A DNA stretch of 64,000 nt from an uncultured Acidocella sp. (GTDB lineage Bacteria > Pseudomonadota > Alphaproteobacteria > Acetobacterales > Acetobacteraceae). This document shows positions 18,192 through 26,623 of the stretch, one piece after another. Both the position numbers and the translations under genes were made by a program. The notes beneath the pieces were generated by a model. That model had not been told where the DNA came from. It did no database searches and saw nothing but the letters and a program-made list of their open reading frames with translations. The DNA is taken from the NCBI RefSeq assembly GCF_946222605.1, contig NZ_CAMIIE010000008.1:18277-82276 (forward strand), read 5' to 3'. Each line of letters opens with the position of its first letter. The first letter of the stretch is position 1.

Positions 18192-18863
18192 ATGACGTAT
18201 CAGTTCGATTTCGGCGCCATCATCGGCTACTGGCCGATGATGCTCCACGGCATCGCCATCACCGCGGAACTGACGCTCTTTGGCACGCTGCTGGGGATCG
18301 CGGTCTCGGTGCTGGGCGGCTGGGCGCGCACCAGCGGCAAGCTCTGGCTCAATCTGCCGGTCACGGTCTATGTCGAGCTGATCCGCAACACGCCCTTCAT
18401 CGTGCAGCTGTTTTTCATCTTCTTCGGGCTGCCGGCGCTGGGCCTGCGCTTGGATGCGGTGGATGCCTCGATCCTCGCCATGGTCGTCAATCTCGGCGCC
18501 TACGGCACCGAGATTGTCCGCGCCGGGCTGATCGCGACGCCACGCGGGCAGATCGAGGCCGGGGCCAGCCTTGGCCTCTCCAAGCCGCAGATTTTCTGGT
18601 ATGTGGTGCTGGCCCCGTCCCTTGCGCGGATCTGGCCGGCGCTGGCCAGCCAGGTGGTGATCGTGATGCTGGGCTCCTCGGTCTGCTCGCAGATCAGCGT
18701 GCAGGAACTCACCTACGTCGCCTCCTATATCCAGTCCCGCAGCTTCCGGGCGTTTGAAGCCTATTTCGTCGTCACCGCCTTGTATCTGGTGTTGGCCCTG
18801 GCGCTGCGCCAGGCCTTGCTGCTGGCCGGGCGGCATCTCTTCAAGGGGGTGCAGGCGCGATGA
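18192..18863 (+). CDS. Polar amino acid ABC transporter permease (system 1, first)
   Basis: The 223-residue membrane protein of the HisM/GlnP type has about five hydrophobic segments. The cytoplasmic EAA loop that docks on the ATPase is visible as GQIEAGASLGLSKPQIFW near residues 116-133, and the VYVELIRNTPFIVQLFFIFF helix near 60-79 is a family hallmark. ATG 18192 follows the binding protein by 9 bp, and the gene overlaps the next permease by 4 bp (ATGA), so the four genes are coupled. It forms the channel together with the second permease. Confidence 0.92.
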   Translation: MTYQFDFGAIIGYWPMMLHGIAITAELTLFGTLLGIAVSVLGGWARTSGKLWLNLPVTVYVELIRNTPFIVQLFFIFFGLPALGLRLDAVDASILAMVVNLGAYGTEIVRAGLIATPRGQIEAGASLGLSKPQIFWYVVLAPSLARIWPALASQVVIVMLGSSVCSQISVQELTYVASYIQSRSFRAFEAYFVVTALYLVLALALRQALLLAGRHLFKGVQAR

Positions 18864-19519
18864 TGGGCTTTACCACCTGGGATATTCTGCGCGGCCTGCT
18901 GCTGGCAACGCGCTGGACGCTGGCCCTCTCCGCCGGCGCATTTTTCGGCGGGGTGCTGGCCGGGCTCATCGTGCTGGTGCTGCGGGTACAGCCCAATCGC
19001 CGCCTGGCCTGGGTGGCGCGGATCTATATCGAAATCTTCCAGAGCACGCCGCTGCTGATGCAGCTCTTCCTGGCCTTCTTCGCCCCGGCTCTGTTCGGGC
19101 TCAACGTGCCGGCCTGGGCCGCCGCCTGGGTCGCGCTCTCGCTCTGGACCGGCGCCTTTCTCGCCGAGATCTGGCGCGGCAGTGTCGAGGCGGTGCCCGC
19201 CGGACAGTGGGAGGCGGGGGGCAGCCTTGGCATGTCCTATCTCGAGCAGCTGCGCCATATCATCCTGCCGCAGGCGCTGCGCATCGCCGCGGCTCCCAGC
19301 CTTGGCTTCATGGTGCAGGTGATCAAGGGCACGGCGCTGACCTCGATCATCGGCTTTGTCGAGCTGGAAAAGGCCGGCACCGCCATCACCAACGCCACCT
19401 TCCACCCGTTCACGGTCTATGGGCTGGTGGCGCTCATTTATTTCTGCCTCTGCTACCCGATCGCGCTGTGCAGAGGCTGGCTCGAACGGAGGCTCAATGC
19501 CGCTCATCTCGCTCACTGA
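18860..19519 (+). CDS. Polar amino acid ABC transporter permease (system 1, second)
   Basis: The 219-residue membrane protein is the partner permease. It shows IEIFQSTPLLMQLFLAFF near residues 57-74 and an EAA loop with GQWEAGGSLGMSYLEQLRH near 115-133. The start overlaps the stop of the first permease (ATGA), and its last 23 bp overlap the start of the ATPase gene, so the stoichiometry is probably set by coupled translation. Substrate specificity depends on the binding protein and is unknown. Confidence 0.92.
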   Translation: MMGFTTWDILRGLLLATRWTLALSAGAFFGGVLAGLIVLVLRVQPNRRLAWVARIYIEIFQSTPLLMQLFLAFFAPALFGLNVPAWAAAWVALSLWTGAFLAEIWRGSVEAVPAGQWEAGGSLGMSYLEQLRHIILPQALRIAAAPSLGFMVQVIKGTALTSIIGFVELEKAGTAITNATFHPFTVYGLVALIYFCLCYPIALCRGWLERRLNAAHLAH

Positions 19520-20231
19520 AATCCATAAAAGCTATGGCCAGAATGAGGTGCTGAAAGGCATCACGCTGGATATCGAGCCAGGCGAGGTGATCGCGCTCAT
19601 CGGCAAGAGCGGCTCGGGCAAATCCACGCTGTTGCGCTGCATCAACGGGCTGGAGACCTACCAGCAGGGCAGCATCCGGGTCGCCGGCACCAGCGTCATG
19701 GAGAGCGCGGGGCAGTTGCGGCTGCTGCGCCAGAAGGTCGGCATGATCTTCCAGCAATTCAACCTGTTCCCGCACCTCAGCGTCGGGCGCAACGTGATGC
19801 TGGCGCCGATGGTGGTGAAGAAAACCGGCAAGGGCGAGGCCGAGGCGCTGGCGCGGGAAATGCTCACCCGCGTCGGGCTCGGGCAGAAATTCGATGCCTA
19901 TCCCGGCCAGCTTTCCGGCGGCCAGCAGCAGCGCGTCGCCATCGCCCGCGCGCTGGCGATGCAGCCGCTGGCGCTGCTATGCGATGAGATCACCTCGGCG
20001 CTGGATCCGGAGCTGGTGAACGAGGTGCTGGCGGTGGTGCGCGACCTGGCCGCGCAGGGCATGACGCTGGTGATGGTGACGCATGAGATGCGCTTCGCGC
20101 GTGAGGTCTGCCATCGCCTGGTGTTCATGCATCAGGGGCGGATTCATGAAAGCGGGCCGCCGGAGCAGGTTTTCACCGCGCCGCAAACGGCTGAGCTGCG
20201 GCAATTCATCGGCCAGCGCGACGCGGCGTAA
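19497..20231 (+). CDS. Polar amino acid ABC transporter ATP-binding protein (system 1)
   Basis: The 244-residue ATPase has Walker [10 protein letters not shown] (about 36-44), Q-loop in [12 protein letters not shown], the signature [17 protein letters not shown] near 135-151, Walker [14 protein letters not shown] and the switch histidine in VMVTHEM. It powers import by the preceding permeases. ATG 19497 is chosen for the GGAGG ribosome site and the family start [14 protein letters not shown]; upstream residues in this frame belong to the permease gene read out of frame. The Walker B has CDE where most have FDE, which is tolerated in the family. Confidence 0.93.
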   Translation: MPLISLTEIHKSYGQNEVLKGITLDIEPGEVIALIGKSGSGKSTLLRCINGLETYQQGSIRVAGTSVMESAGQLRLLRQKVGMIFQQFNLFPHLSVGRNVMLAPMVVKKTGKGEAEALAREMLTRVGLGQKFDAYPGQLSGGQQQRVAIARALAMQPLALLCDEITSALDPELVNEVLAVVRDLAAQGMTLVMVTHEMRFAREVCHRLVFMHQGRIHESGPPEQVFTAPQTAELRQFIGQRDAA

Positions 20232-20283
20232 AGCGGCAGAATATTTGGGGCGTTGGCGCTATGTTGCCAACGCCCAAGCGTTT

Positions 20284-20328
20284 CCGCCCCTTTTTTGAAA
20301 AAAAGGGGCGGCCCCAAAAAACTTTTGT
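20284..20328. terminator. Bidirectional terminator between ABC system 1 and the YeeE gene
   Basis: CCGCCCCTTTTTT and AAAAAAAGGGGCGG form a hairpin at 20284-20311, followed on the plus strand by CCCCAAAAAACTTTTGT, the reverse of the AAAAGTTTTTTGGGG box, so the element faces the minus-strand gene that ends at 20332. A separate hairpin GCGTTGGC...GCCAACGC lies just upstream at about 20250-20273 and probably serves the ABC operon. Confidence 0.8.
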
Positions 20329-20331
20329 AAA

Positions 20332-21549
20332 TCAGCAGGCGGTTTCTTTCGCCCGCGCCACCGGGGCCAGCGCGAAGAACGGCCGCAACCGCGTGCCCAC
20401 GATGTTGCCGGTGAAGGCGCAGGCCAGCCACAGCCAGCCATGCACGCTGCCCGAGACAATCCCGCTGAAATACGAGCCGATATTGCACCCGAAGGCCAGC
20501 CGCGCCCCATAGCCCAGCAGCACCCCGCCGATCGCCGCCGCCAGCGCGGAGCGGAGAGGAACCCGCCACACCGGCTCGAACTTGCCCGCCAGCAGCGCCG
20601 CCGCGAACGCGCCCAGCATGATGCCGATATCCATCACCGAGGTGATGTCATGCGACACCGGCGCCGCCAGCAGCCCCGGCTGATGCGCGAAGAACGGCCA
20701 GGCGGCGACATTCACCCCCAAACCCTGCGCGATCTTCGCCCCCCACAGCGCGAAGGCCGAGGTGATGCCCCAGGGCCGCCCGGCCAGCGCCAGCGTGGCG
20801 AAATTCAGCACCGCCAGCGCCACCGCGCCCACCCACATCGACCACGGGCCGACCAGCCAGCGCGGCCCGCTCACCGGCGCCGGCGCATCATGCTCCAGCG
20901 CGCCATGGCGGCGCTTTTCCAGCCGCGCCGTCACCCAGGCGATGACCGCGAACAGCGTCAGATTGAGCAGGATCGCCGGTGCCAGCCCCAGATTCAGCAC
21001 CAGCGAATAAGGCTTGAAGGCCGGCTGCGCCGCCCACCAGGGCAGCTGCAACGCGCCCAGCAGCGAGCCGACAATGAAGAAGGCCAGCGTGATGATCATC
21101 CGCGTGTTGCCGCCACCCACCGCGAACAGCGTGCCGGAGGCGCAGCCGCCGCCCAGTTGCATGCCGATGCCGAACAGGAAGGAGCCAACCGCCACGGAAA
21201 CCCCGATCGGCGAGACATAGCCTACCGCCGGATGGCCAAAAATATGCCCCGCCGCCAGCACCGGGAAAAACAGCAGCGTGCCCAGCGCCAGCATCAGCAT
21301 CTGCGCGCGCAAACCAGCACCCCGGCGTTCCAGGATGAAGCGCCGCCAGGCGGAGGTGAAGCCGAACGAGGCGTGATACAGCGCTACACCCAGCAGCGCG
21401 CCGACCACCCAGAGGGCAGCCTGCTTATGGCTGACCGTCTGGTCGAGATAGATCAGGCCGGCGAGAAACAACAGCGCCGCCAGCACCAGACCGCGGCGCG
21501 GCGCGCCCGTGGTGAAGGCCGGACGGGCAATGAGGGACGAATCGGACAT
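20332..21549 (-). CDS. YeeE/YedE family transporter (thiosulfate/sulfur uptake)
   Basis: The 405-residue membrane protein has about nine or ten hydrophobic segments and the two cysteine motifs of the YeeE/TsuA family: GGGCASGTLFAVGGG in the first half and FGCNIGSYFSGI near the C-terminus. In TsuA such cysteines pass thiosulfate through the membrane. ATG 21549 matches the family start MSDSSLIARPAF; the frame is open much further upstream, but that part is the reverse strand of the next binding-protein gene. It lies between two ABC importers on the opposite strand, with its own terminator. Substrate is inferred from family only. Confidence 0.88.
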   Translation of the reverse strand: MSDSSLIARPAFTTGAPRRGLVLAALLFLAGLIYLDQTVSHKQAALWVVGALLGVALYHASFGFTSAWRRFILERRGAGLRAQMLMLALGTLLFFPVLAAGHIFGHPAVGYVSPIGVSVAVGSFLFGIGMQLGGGCASGTLFAVGGGNTRMIITLAFFIVGSLLGALQLPWWAAQPAFKPYSLVLNLGLAPAILLNLTLFAVIAWVTARLEKRRHGALEHDAPAPVSGPRWLVGPWSMWVGAVALAVLNFATLALAGRPWGITSAFALWGAKIAQGLGVNVAAWPFFAHQPGLLAAPVSHDITSVMDIGIMLGAFAAALLAGKFEPVWRVPLRSALAAAIGGVLLGYGARLAFGCNIGSYFSGIVSGSVHGWLWLACAFTGNIVGTRLRPFFALAPVARAKETAC

Positions 21550-21906
21550 TCGAAACCAAGCTCCAGGAGGCGCGGGGGAAGAAAAACGCGCCCGATCCCG
21601 TTCCATGAAGTCATTCGCCATGAAGATGCAATAAACCCGACAAAAATGGTGGGGATTGCCTATGGTATCAGCCATGCGCGGCGGTTTTCTTCTCTGTCGC
21701 CGCGGCGCCGCACAAAATGTTTTTGCCCTGGGACTGCCCAGACTCGCGGTGCGATTGCGGGCGCCGTGCCGCGTTATTGGGCAGCTTGTGCCCCCGGAAG
21801 ATGAAGCCCCCCGAATAAGGGCTTTGCGCCGCGCGCAAATCTCGTTACCCTCCAACATGTTCTGGCGCCCGGCTGGCCTGGCTTCAATAAACGAATGGGG
21901 GTTTTC
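21550..21906. other. Divergent intergenic region, 357 bp
   Basis: It lies between the YeeE-family gene and the second amino acid binding protein. I see a short palindrome TTGCGC-CGC-GCGCAA at 21824-21838 and no sigma-54 box or convincing -10/-35 pair. No supported gene. Confidence 0.5.
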
Positions 21907-22716
21907 ATGAAATTCAAAGCATTTTTGCTCAGCGGCCTGGTCGCCGGGTTTGGCGCCGCCTATGCCGCCGCGCCGGCGCACGCGGATGAGCTGCAGGACA
22001 TCAAGTCCAAGGGCGTGCTGGTGGTCGGCGTCAAGGCCGATTACCCGCCTTTCGGCTATCTGAGCCCGTCCGGCCAGAATATCGGCATCGAGCCGGACAT
22101 GGCGGCCGACATCGCCAAGCGCCTGGGGGTCAAGGTCAAGTACGTCAATGTCGTCGCTGCGAACCGCATCCAGTTCCTGCAGCAGGGCAAGATCGATCTG
22201 CTGATCGCGACGATGAACGACACGCCCGAGCGCGCCAAGATCGTCGACATCATCCACCCGGATTACTACGCCTCCGGCTACAACCTGATGGTCGCCAAGA
22301 CCGTGCCGCTGCATAGCTGGTCGCAGGTCAAGGGCGTGCCGGTCTGCGCCATTCAGGGCTCGTTCTACAACAAGGAAGTGGCGGAGAAATACGGCGCCGA
22401 GCTGGTCGCCTTCACCGGCGTCGCCGAGGCGCTGACGGCGTTGCATCAGGGCCGTTGCGACGCCTTCCTCTATGACGACACCGCCATCGAAGGCAAGCTG
22501 CAGGACCCGAACTGGAGCGGCTACGACATGCCGCTGCCCTCTCAGGACGCGCAGCCCTGGGGCATGGCGATCAAGCAGGGCGAGCCGGCCTTCGAGAAAT
22601 TCCTCTCCCAGACCGTGAGCGACTGGAACAAGACCGGCTATGTGCTGCAGCTGGAAACCAAGTACCATATCCAGCATTCCAAGTTCGCCGAGGATGCCCA
22701 CAAGGCCGCCAAGTAA
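21907..22716 (+). CDS. Polar amino acid ABC transporter, periplasmic binding protein (system 2)
   Basis: The 269-residue precursor starts at ATG 21907 (GGGGG ribosome site) with a Sec signal peptide ending near AAPAHA. The mature protein shows DIKSKGVLVVGVKADYPPFG, the arginine in AANRIQFLQQGKIDLLI, and TPERAKIVDIIHPDYYASG. Two cysteines (in VPVCAIQGS and GRCDAFLYDD) may form a disulfide, as in some glutamate/aspartate binders. It starts a second complete ABC importer (two permeases and an ATPase follow). An in-frame ATG at 21895 would only add four residues. Confidence 0.92.
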   Translation: MKFKAFLLSGLVAGFGAAYAAAPAHADELQDIKSKGVLVVGVKADYPPFGYLSPSGQNIGIEPDMAADIAKRLGVKVKYVNVVAANRIQFLQQGKIDLLIATMNDTPERAKIVDIIHPDYYASGYNLMVAKTVPLHSWSQVKGVPVCAIQGSFYNKEVAEKYGAELVAFTGVAEALTALHQGRCDAFLYDDTAIEGKLQDPNWSGYDMPLPSQDAQPWGMAIKQGEPAFEKFLSQTVSDWNKTGYVLQLETKYHIQHSKFAEDAHKAAK

Positions 22717-22726
22717 GCGCTAGACT

Positions 22727-23482
22727 TTGAACGCCCTCGCCCCCATTGCCGACTGGTTCAGGCATCTCAACGCCACCACCGGCATCAATTTCACGGTCTT
22801 CTACGACCCGTTCGACGCCACGCGCTTCGTGCACGGTCTATGGGTGACGATTGAATTGTCGGTGGTCACCATCATCGCCTCGGTGCTGGTGGGGGTCATC
22901 GGCGCCTGGGGGCAGGGGGTGAAATCCGCCTGGGTGCGGGGTGTGACGTGGAGCTATGTCGAGCTCTTCCGCAACACCCCGCCTCTGGTGCAGATCTACT
23001 TTTTCTTCTTCGGCCTGTCGGCGATGCTGCCGCATTCCCACAACGCCTTTGGCATGGTGCAGCCGCTGATCGGCGGCTTCGCCTGGGCCAGCATCTCGCT
23101 CGCCCTCTATGCCGGCTCCTTCAATGTCGAGATCTTCCGCTCCGGCATCGAGGCGATTCCGCATTCCATGCTCGAGGCGGCCGAGGCGCTGGGCTATACC
23201 CGCCGGCAGACCTATCTGAATGTCATCCTGCCGCTGGGCCTGCGCATCTGCCTGCCGGCGCTGACCAATAATCTGGTCAATCTGATCAAGACCACGACGC
23301 TCGCCTACGCCATCGCGGTGCCCGAGCTGCTCTATGTCTCCAACCAGATCTGGTCGGATGCCGAGAACGTGCCGGAGATGATGATCCTGCTCTTCATCAT
23401 CTACATCATCCTGGTCGGCATTCTGGTGGCGCTGATGCATTGGTGGGAACGGTCCTTGCGCCGTCCGGGGTTGGGCACATGA
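22727..23482 (+). CDS. Polar amino acid ABC transporter permease (system 2, first)
   Basis: The 251-residue permease has about five hydrophobic segments, VELFRNTPPLVQIYFFFFG near residues 79-97, and an EAA loop with SMLEAAEALGYTRRQTYLN near 145-163. The only good start in this frame is TTG 22727, 10 bp after the binding-protein stop and without a clear ribosome site, so it probably depends on coupling. The stop overlaps the next ATG (ATGA at 23479). Confidence 0.9.
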   Translation: MNALAPIADWFRHLNATTGINFTVFYDPFDATRFVHGLWVTIELSVVTIIASVLVGVIGAWGQGVKSAWVRGVTWSYVELFRNTPPLVQIYFFFFGLSAMLPHSHNAFGMVQPLIGGFAWASISLALYAGSFNVEIFRSGIEAIPHSMLEAAEALGYTRRQTYLNVILPLGLRICLPALTNNLVNLIKTTTLAYAIAVPELLYVSNQIWSDAENVPEMMILLFIIYIILVGILVALMHWWERSLRRPGLGT

Positions 23483-24333
23483 GCGATCTTCCGGTTTTCC
23501 CGAAACTGCCCGAGGCGCTGCGCCCGCGTGCGCGCGCCGGTTTGAGCTTCGCGCTGCCGCGCCTGACCATCTGGCACGGTTTCGGCCTCACCGTTCTGCT
23601 GCTGATCTGCGCCAGCGTCGCCCAGGCCGCCAATCCGGCGCCGCTGCAAAAGAGCATCCTCGCCACATTGGTGCAGTGGACGCCGCTGCTGCTGCGCGGC
23701 TTCCTGCTGAACATCGAAATCAGCTTCCTGTCGATGGCGATGGGCACGGTGCTGGGCATCGCGCTCGGCCTCGGGCTGGTGGCGCAGACCAAGACGCTGC
23801 GCCAGGTCAGCTGGGCGCTCACCCAGTTCTTCCGCAACGCCCCCTGGCTGGCGCTGCTGTTTTTCATGATCTATCTGCTGCCTTACCATATGCGCATCGG
23901 CGGGCTGCAGATCTCCTTGCCGGACTGGCTGAAGGCGGTGATCGGGCTCGGCCTGCCGGTGATGGCGAATGTCGCCGAGATCGTCCGCGGCGGTGTCCGC
24001 TCCATCCATCCCGGCCAGTGGGAAGCCTCTGAATCGCTCGGCTTCACCCGCAACCAGCAGCTTTTCTCCATCATCCTGCCGCAGGCCTTCAAGCGCATGC
24101 TGCCGCCCTGGATGAATCTCTACGCCATCCTCACCACCAACACGACGCTGGCCTCCATCGTCGGGGTGAATGATGTCGTCACCCGCGCCGGCCAGGTGCT
24201 GGCCGCGGCGGGCAACAATCCCGGCCTGCTGGCACCGGTTTACGCTTACGTGCTGCTGCTCTTCTTCATCTATACTTACCCGGTCGCGATCGCGACACGG
24301 CGCCTGGAGCGCCGCACCAAGGTACGGATCTGA
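23479..24333 (+). CDS. Polar amino acid ABC transporter permease (system 2, second)
   Basis: The 284-residue permease is longer than its partner because of an N-terminal cytoplasmic segment and extra helix (about 1-50) before the core domain, the layout known from GltJ/GltK-like or AapM-like proteins. It contains ALTQFFRNAPWLALLFFMIY and the EAA loop GQWEASESLGFTRNQQLFS. ATG 23479 overlaps the previous stop by 4 bp. The ATPase follows after 3 bp. Confidence 0.9.
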   Translation: MSDLPVFPKLPEALRPRARAGLSFALPRLTIWHGFGLTVLLLICASVAQAANPAPLQKSILATLVQWTPLLLRGFLLNIEISFLSMAMGTVLGIALGLGLVAQTKTLRQVSWALTQFFRNAPWLALLFFMIYLLPYHMRIGGLQISLPDWLKAVIGLGLPVMANVAEIVRGGVRSIHPGQWEASESLGFTRNQQLFSIILPQAFKRMLPPWMNLYAILTTNTTLASIVGVNDVVTRAGQVLAAAGNNPGLLAPVYAYVLLLFFIYTYPVAIATRRLERRTKVRI

Positions 24334-24336
24334 CCC

Positions 24337-25071
24337 ATGGCCGACGCTCTCCTCACCATCGAAAACCTGCATAAGCGCTTCGGCGATGTCGAAGTCATCA
24401 AGGGCGTGTCCTTGCAGGTGCCCAAGGGCAATGTCGCCTGTATCATCGGCCCGTCCGGCTCCGGCAAATCCACGCTGATTCGCTGCGTCAACGCGCTGGT
24501 GCCCTTCGAGCAGGGCAGCGTGAAGGTGCTGGGTATCGAGGTGAACGATCCGAAGCTGGATAAGCTGAAGCTGCGCCGGCATGTCGGCATGGTGTTCCAG
24601 CAATATAATCTCTTCCCGCACCGCACCGCCCTGCAGAATGTGATGATGGCGCCGATGCAGGTGCTCAAGCGTCCGCGCGCCGAGGTGGAGGCGGAGGCCT
24701 ACGCGCTGCTGAAGAAGGTGCGGCTGGAGGCCAAGGCGCATGCCTATCCCGGCGAGCTCTCAGGCGGCCAGCAGCAACGCGTCGCCATCGCCCGGTCGCT
24801 CGCCATGCGCCCGGATCTGATGCTGTTCGACGAGGTGACGGCCGCCTTGGATCCTGAGACGGTGGGTGAGGTGCTGATCACCATCCGCCAGCTCGCCGAA
24901 GAGGGGATGACCTGCGTGCTGGTGACCCATGAGATGAATTTCGCCCGGGAAGTCGCCAACGAGGTCTATTTCACCGATCGCGGCGTCATCGTCGAACACG
25001 CCCCGCCGGCGCAATTCTTCGGCAACCCGCAGGATGAGCGCACCCGCACCTTCCTGTCGCAGGTGCTGTAA
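24337..25071 (+). CDS. Polar amino acid ABC transporter ATP-binding protein (system 2)
   Basis: The 244-residue ATPase carries Walker A GPSGSGKST (about 37-45), Q-loop VFQQYNLFPHRT, signature [17 protein letters not shown], Walker B LMLFDEVTAALDPE and switch His in VLVTHEMNF. It is the last gene of system 2. It is clearly related to the system 1 ATPase but diverged, so the two importers are not a recent duplication. No strong terminator is visible in the following 98 bp. Confidence 0.93.
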   Translation: MADALLTIENLHKRFGDVEVIKGVSLQVPKGNVACIIGPSGSGKSTLIRCVNALVPFEQGSVKVLGIEVNDPKLDKLKLRRHVGMVFQQYNLFPHRTALQNVMMAPMQVLKRPRAEVEAEAYALLKKVRLEAKAHAYPGELSGGQQQRVAIARSLAMRPDLMLFDEVTAALDPETVGEVLITIRQLAEEGMTCVLVTHEMNFAREVANEVYFTDRGVIVEHAPPAQFFGNPQDERTRTFLSQVL

Positions 25072-25169
25072 CCGGCGCGCCGCCATTTCGTGACATCGCT
25101 CGCAGCTTGTTGCCCGGGCGCTGGCCTGGCGCGTAAGAAGGCGCCTGGGCACGAGCAGGAAAGGTGACG

Positions 25170-25211
25170 ATGCGCGATTTTCGACCGACCATGGGCCTAC
25201 GCGATGTCTGA
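25170..25211 (+). CDS. Possible 13-residue leader peptide overlapping psiE
   Basis: ATG 25170 follows a strong ribosome site (AGGAAAGG, spacing about 5). The 13-codon frame encodes MRDFRPTMGLRDV and its TGA (25209-25211) overlaps the psiE start (25204) by 8 bp. psiE itself has no visible ribosome site. This suggests translational coupling through a leader peptide. No homology evidence is available. Confidence 0.45.
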   Translation: MRDFRPTMGLRDV

Positions 25212-25746
25212 ACCCCGCCATCATAACGGCGCCAACCCGTTCCTGCGCGAATGGAGCCGGCTGCGCCATGTGTTCCGCGAAGCCTCGCCTTATGAGAGCT
25301 TCGAGCATGTGATCATTCTGGTGCTGACCGTGCTGATCATGGTGATCACCGCGGTGGCGACGGTCTCGCTGGTGCAGGATGTCTGGGGGCTGGTCTGGCA
25401 GGACCAGTTCAGCGCCAATAACACGGTGGCCTTCCAGGACGTGTTCGGCAATATCTTCACCGTGATCATCGCGCTGGAGTTCAAAAGCTCGCTGCGCCTC
25501 ACCTTTGTCGAGCGCAAGGAGGTGGTGCGCGGGCGCACCATCATGCTGATCGCGCTGCTGGCGGTGGCGCGGAAATTCATCATTCTGGACCTGCAATCGA
25601 CCCCGCCGGCCGAATTGCTGGCCCTCTCCGCCGCCGCCTTGTCGTTGGGGGCGGTTTACTGGCTGATCCGCGAGCAGGATGTGCGCATCTTCATGCGCCG
25701 CGGGCAGCCGCCGGCCGAGGCAACCACCCCGACGAAACCAGGATAG
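25204..25746 (+). CDS. psiE: PsiE-family membrane protein (phosphate-starvation-inducible)
   Basis: The 180-residue protein has four hydrophobic segments (about 36-60, 78-98, 110-125 and 133-152). ASPYESFEHVIILVLTVLI, the VFGNIFTVIIALEFKSSL segment and VERKEVVRGRTIMLIALLAVARKFIILDL are diagnostic of PsiE. The molecular function of this family is not known; in Escherichia coli the gene responds to phosphate limitation. Translation may start only after a short upstream peptide, since ATG 25204 lacks a ribosome site. It converges on the FAH-family gene with a compound terminator between them. Confidence 0.88.
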   Translation: MSEPRHHNGANPFLREWSRLRHVFREASPYESFEHVIILVLTVLIMVITAVATVSLVQDVWGLVWQDQFSANNTVAFQDVFGNIFTVIIALEFKSSLRLTFVERKEVVRGRTIMLIALLAVARKFIILDLQSTPPAELLALSAAALSLGAVYWLIREQDVRIFMRRGQPPAEATTPTKPG

Positions 25747-25751
25747 GTTGC

Positions 25752-25793
25752 AAAAGTTTTTGGGGGTATGGGGAGTTTTTTCAAAAAGTCCCC
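25752..25793 (+). terminator. Box-plus-hairpin terminator for psiE
   Basis: AAAAGTTTTTGGGGG (25752-25766) followed by the hairpin GGGGAGTTTTTTC-AAAAAGTCCCC (25770-25793, one mismatch). Same design as 6139-6180. Confidence 0.8.
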
Positions 25794-25803
25794 ATAAACG
25801 TTT

Positions 25804-25834
25804 GGGGTGGTGGCAACAAAGTCGCCACCACCCC
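25804..25834. other. Perfect 11-bp hairpin between two opposed terminators
   Basis: GGGGTGGTGGC (25804-25814) pairs exactly with GCCACCACCCC (25824-25834). It lies in the middle of the convergent psiE/FAH-family junction. Confidence 0.7.
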
Positions 25835-25845
25835 GACCCTCTTTC

Positions 25846-25883
25846 GCCGCTTTTTTGTAAAAAAGCGGCACCAAAAAACTTTT
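25846..25883 (-). terminator. Box-plus-hairpin terminator for the FAH-family gene
   Basis: On the minus strand AAAAGTTTTTTGG (25883-25871) overlaps the TAA stop of the FAH-family gene, then GCCGCTTTTTTACAAAAAAGCGGC (25869-25846) forms the hairpin. Confidence 0.8.
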
Positions 25884-26568
25884 AGATGATTTTGGTCCGC
25901 AGCGTGCCGATTCCGGCGATCTCGCCTTCCACCATATCGCCCTTGACGATGGCCCCGACGCCCTCCGGCGTGCCGGTAAAGATCAAATCTCCCGGCGCCA
26001 GTGCCACAAACTTGGACAGCGTGGCGACAATATCCGGCACCGGCCAGATCTGATCCGCCAGATCCCCGTCCTGGCGCAGCTGGCCATTGACGCTGAGCGC
26101 GATCCGCCCCGCGGCCGGATGGCCGATTTCGCTGGCCGGGACGATGCTGCCGATCGGCGCCGAGGCGTCAAACCCCTTGCTCAGATCCCAAGGCCGGCGC
26201 ATGCCCTTGGCCTCGTCCTGCAAATCCCGCCGGGTCAGATCCACCCCGATGGAATAGCCGAACACATGACCCAGCGCCGCCGCCGGGGCGATATCCCGCC
26301 CGCCCTTGCCGATGGCGACCACCAGCTCGATCTCGTAATGCAGGTTCTTGGTCTCGCTCGGATAGGGCGTGTCCTTGCCCTCGGTCACCAGCGCATCGGC
26401 GGGTTTGGTGAAAAAGAAGGGCGGCTCGCGCGTCGGGTCATTGCCCATCTCGCGGGCATGGGCGGCATAGTTGCGGCCGACGCAGAAAATCCGGCGCACC
26501 GGGAAGGCGCGGCCGTCGCTCACCGGTACGGTGACCGGCGCCGGCGGGGGGAAAACGAACTCGGCCAT
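25882..26568 (-). CDS. Fumarylacetoacetate hydrolase family protein
   Basis: The 228-residue protein is a single-domain FAH-fold hydrolase. It carries IFCVGRNYAAHAREMG near residues 27-42, the metal-binding pair of glutamates in HYEIELVVAIGKGG, the metal aspartate in GYSIGVDLTRRDLQ, and PGDLIFTGTPEGVGAI near 196-211. Relatives hydrolyse fumarylpyruvate or acylpyruvates in gentisate-type pathways, or decarboxylate oxaloacetate. It is followed in reverse by a 2-hydroxyacid dehydrogenase 55 bp upstream on the same strand, so the two may share a transcript. The substrate is not resolved. Confidence 0.9.
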   Translation of the reverse strand: MAEFVFPPPAPVTVPVSDGRAFPVRRIFCVGRNYAAHAREMGNDPTREPPFFFTKPADALVTEGKDTPYPSETKNLHYEIELVVAIGKGGRDIAPAAALGHVFGYSIGVDLTRRDLQDEAKGMRRPWDLSKGFDASAPIGSIVPASEIGHPAAGRIALSVNGQLRQDGDLADQIWPVPDIVATLSKFVALAPGDLIFTGTPEGVGAIVKGDMVEGEIAGIGTLRTKII

Positions 26569-26623
26569 GCTGATGGCTCCTTTTGGATGGGGGGCACGCG
26601 AGGCGCGGCATGCCCGTGCGCGT

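Noticed and set aside
21550..22701. Long minus-strand extension of the YeeE-family gene
   Set aside because: It is antisense to the system 2 binding protein; the family start is at 21549.
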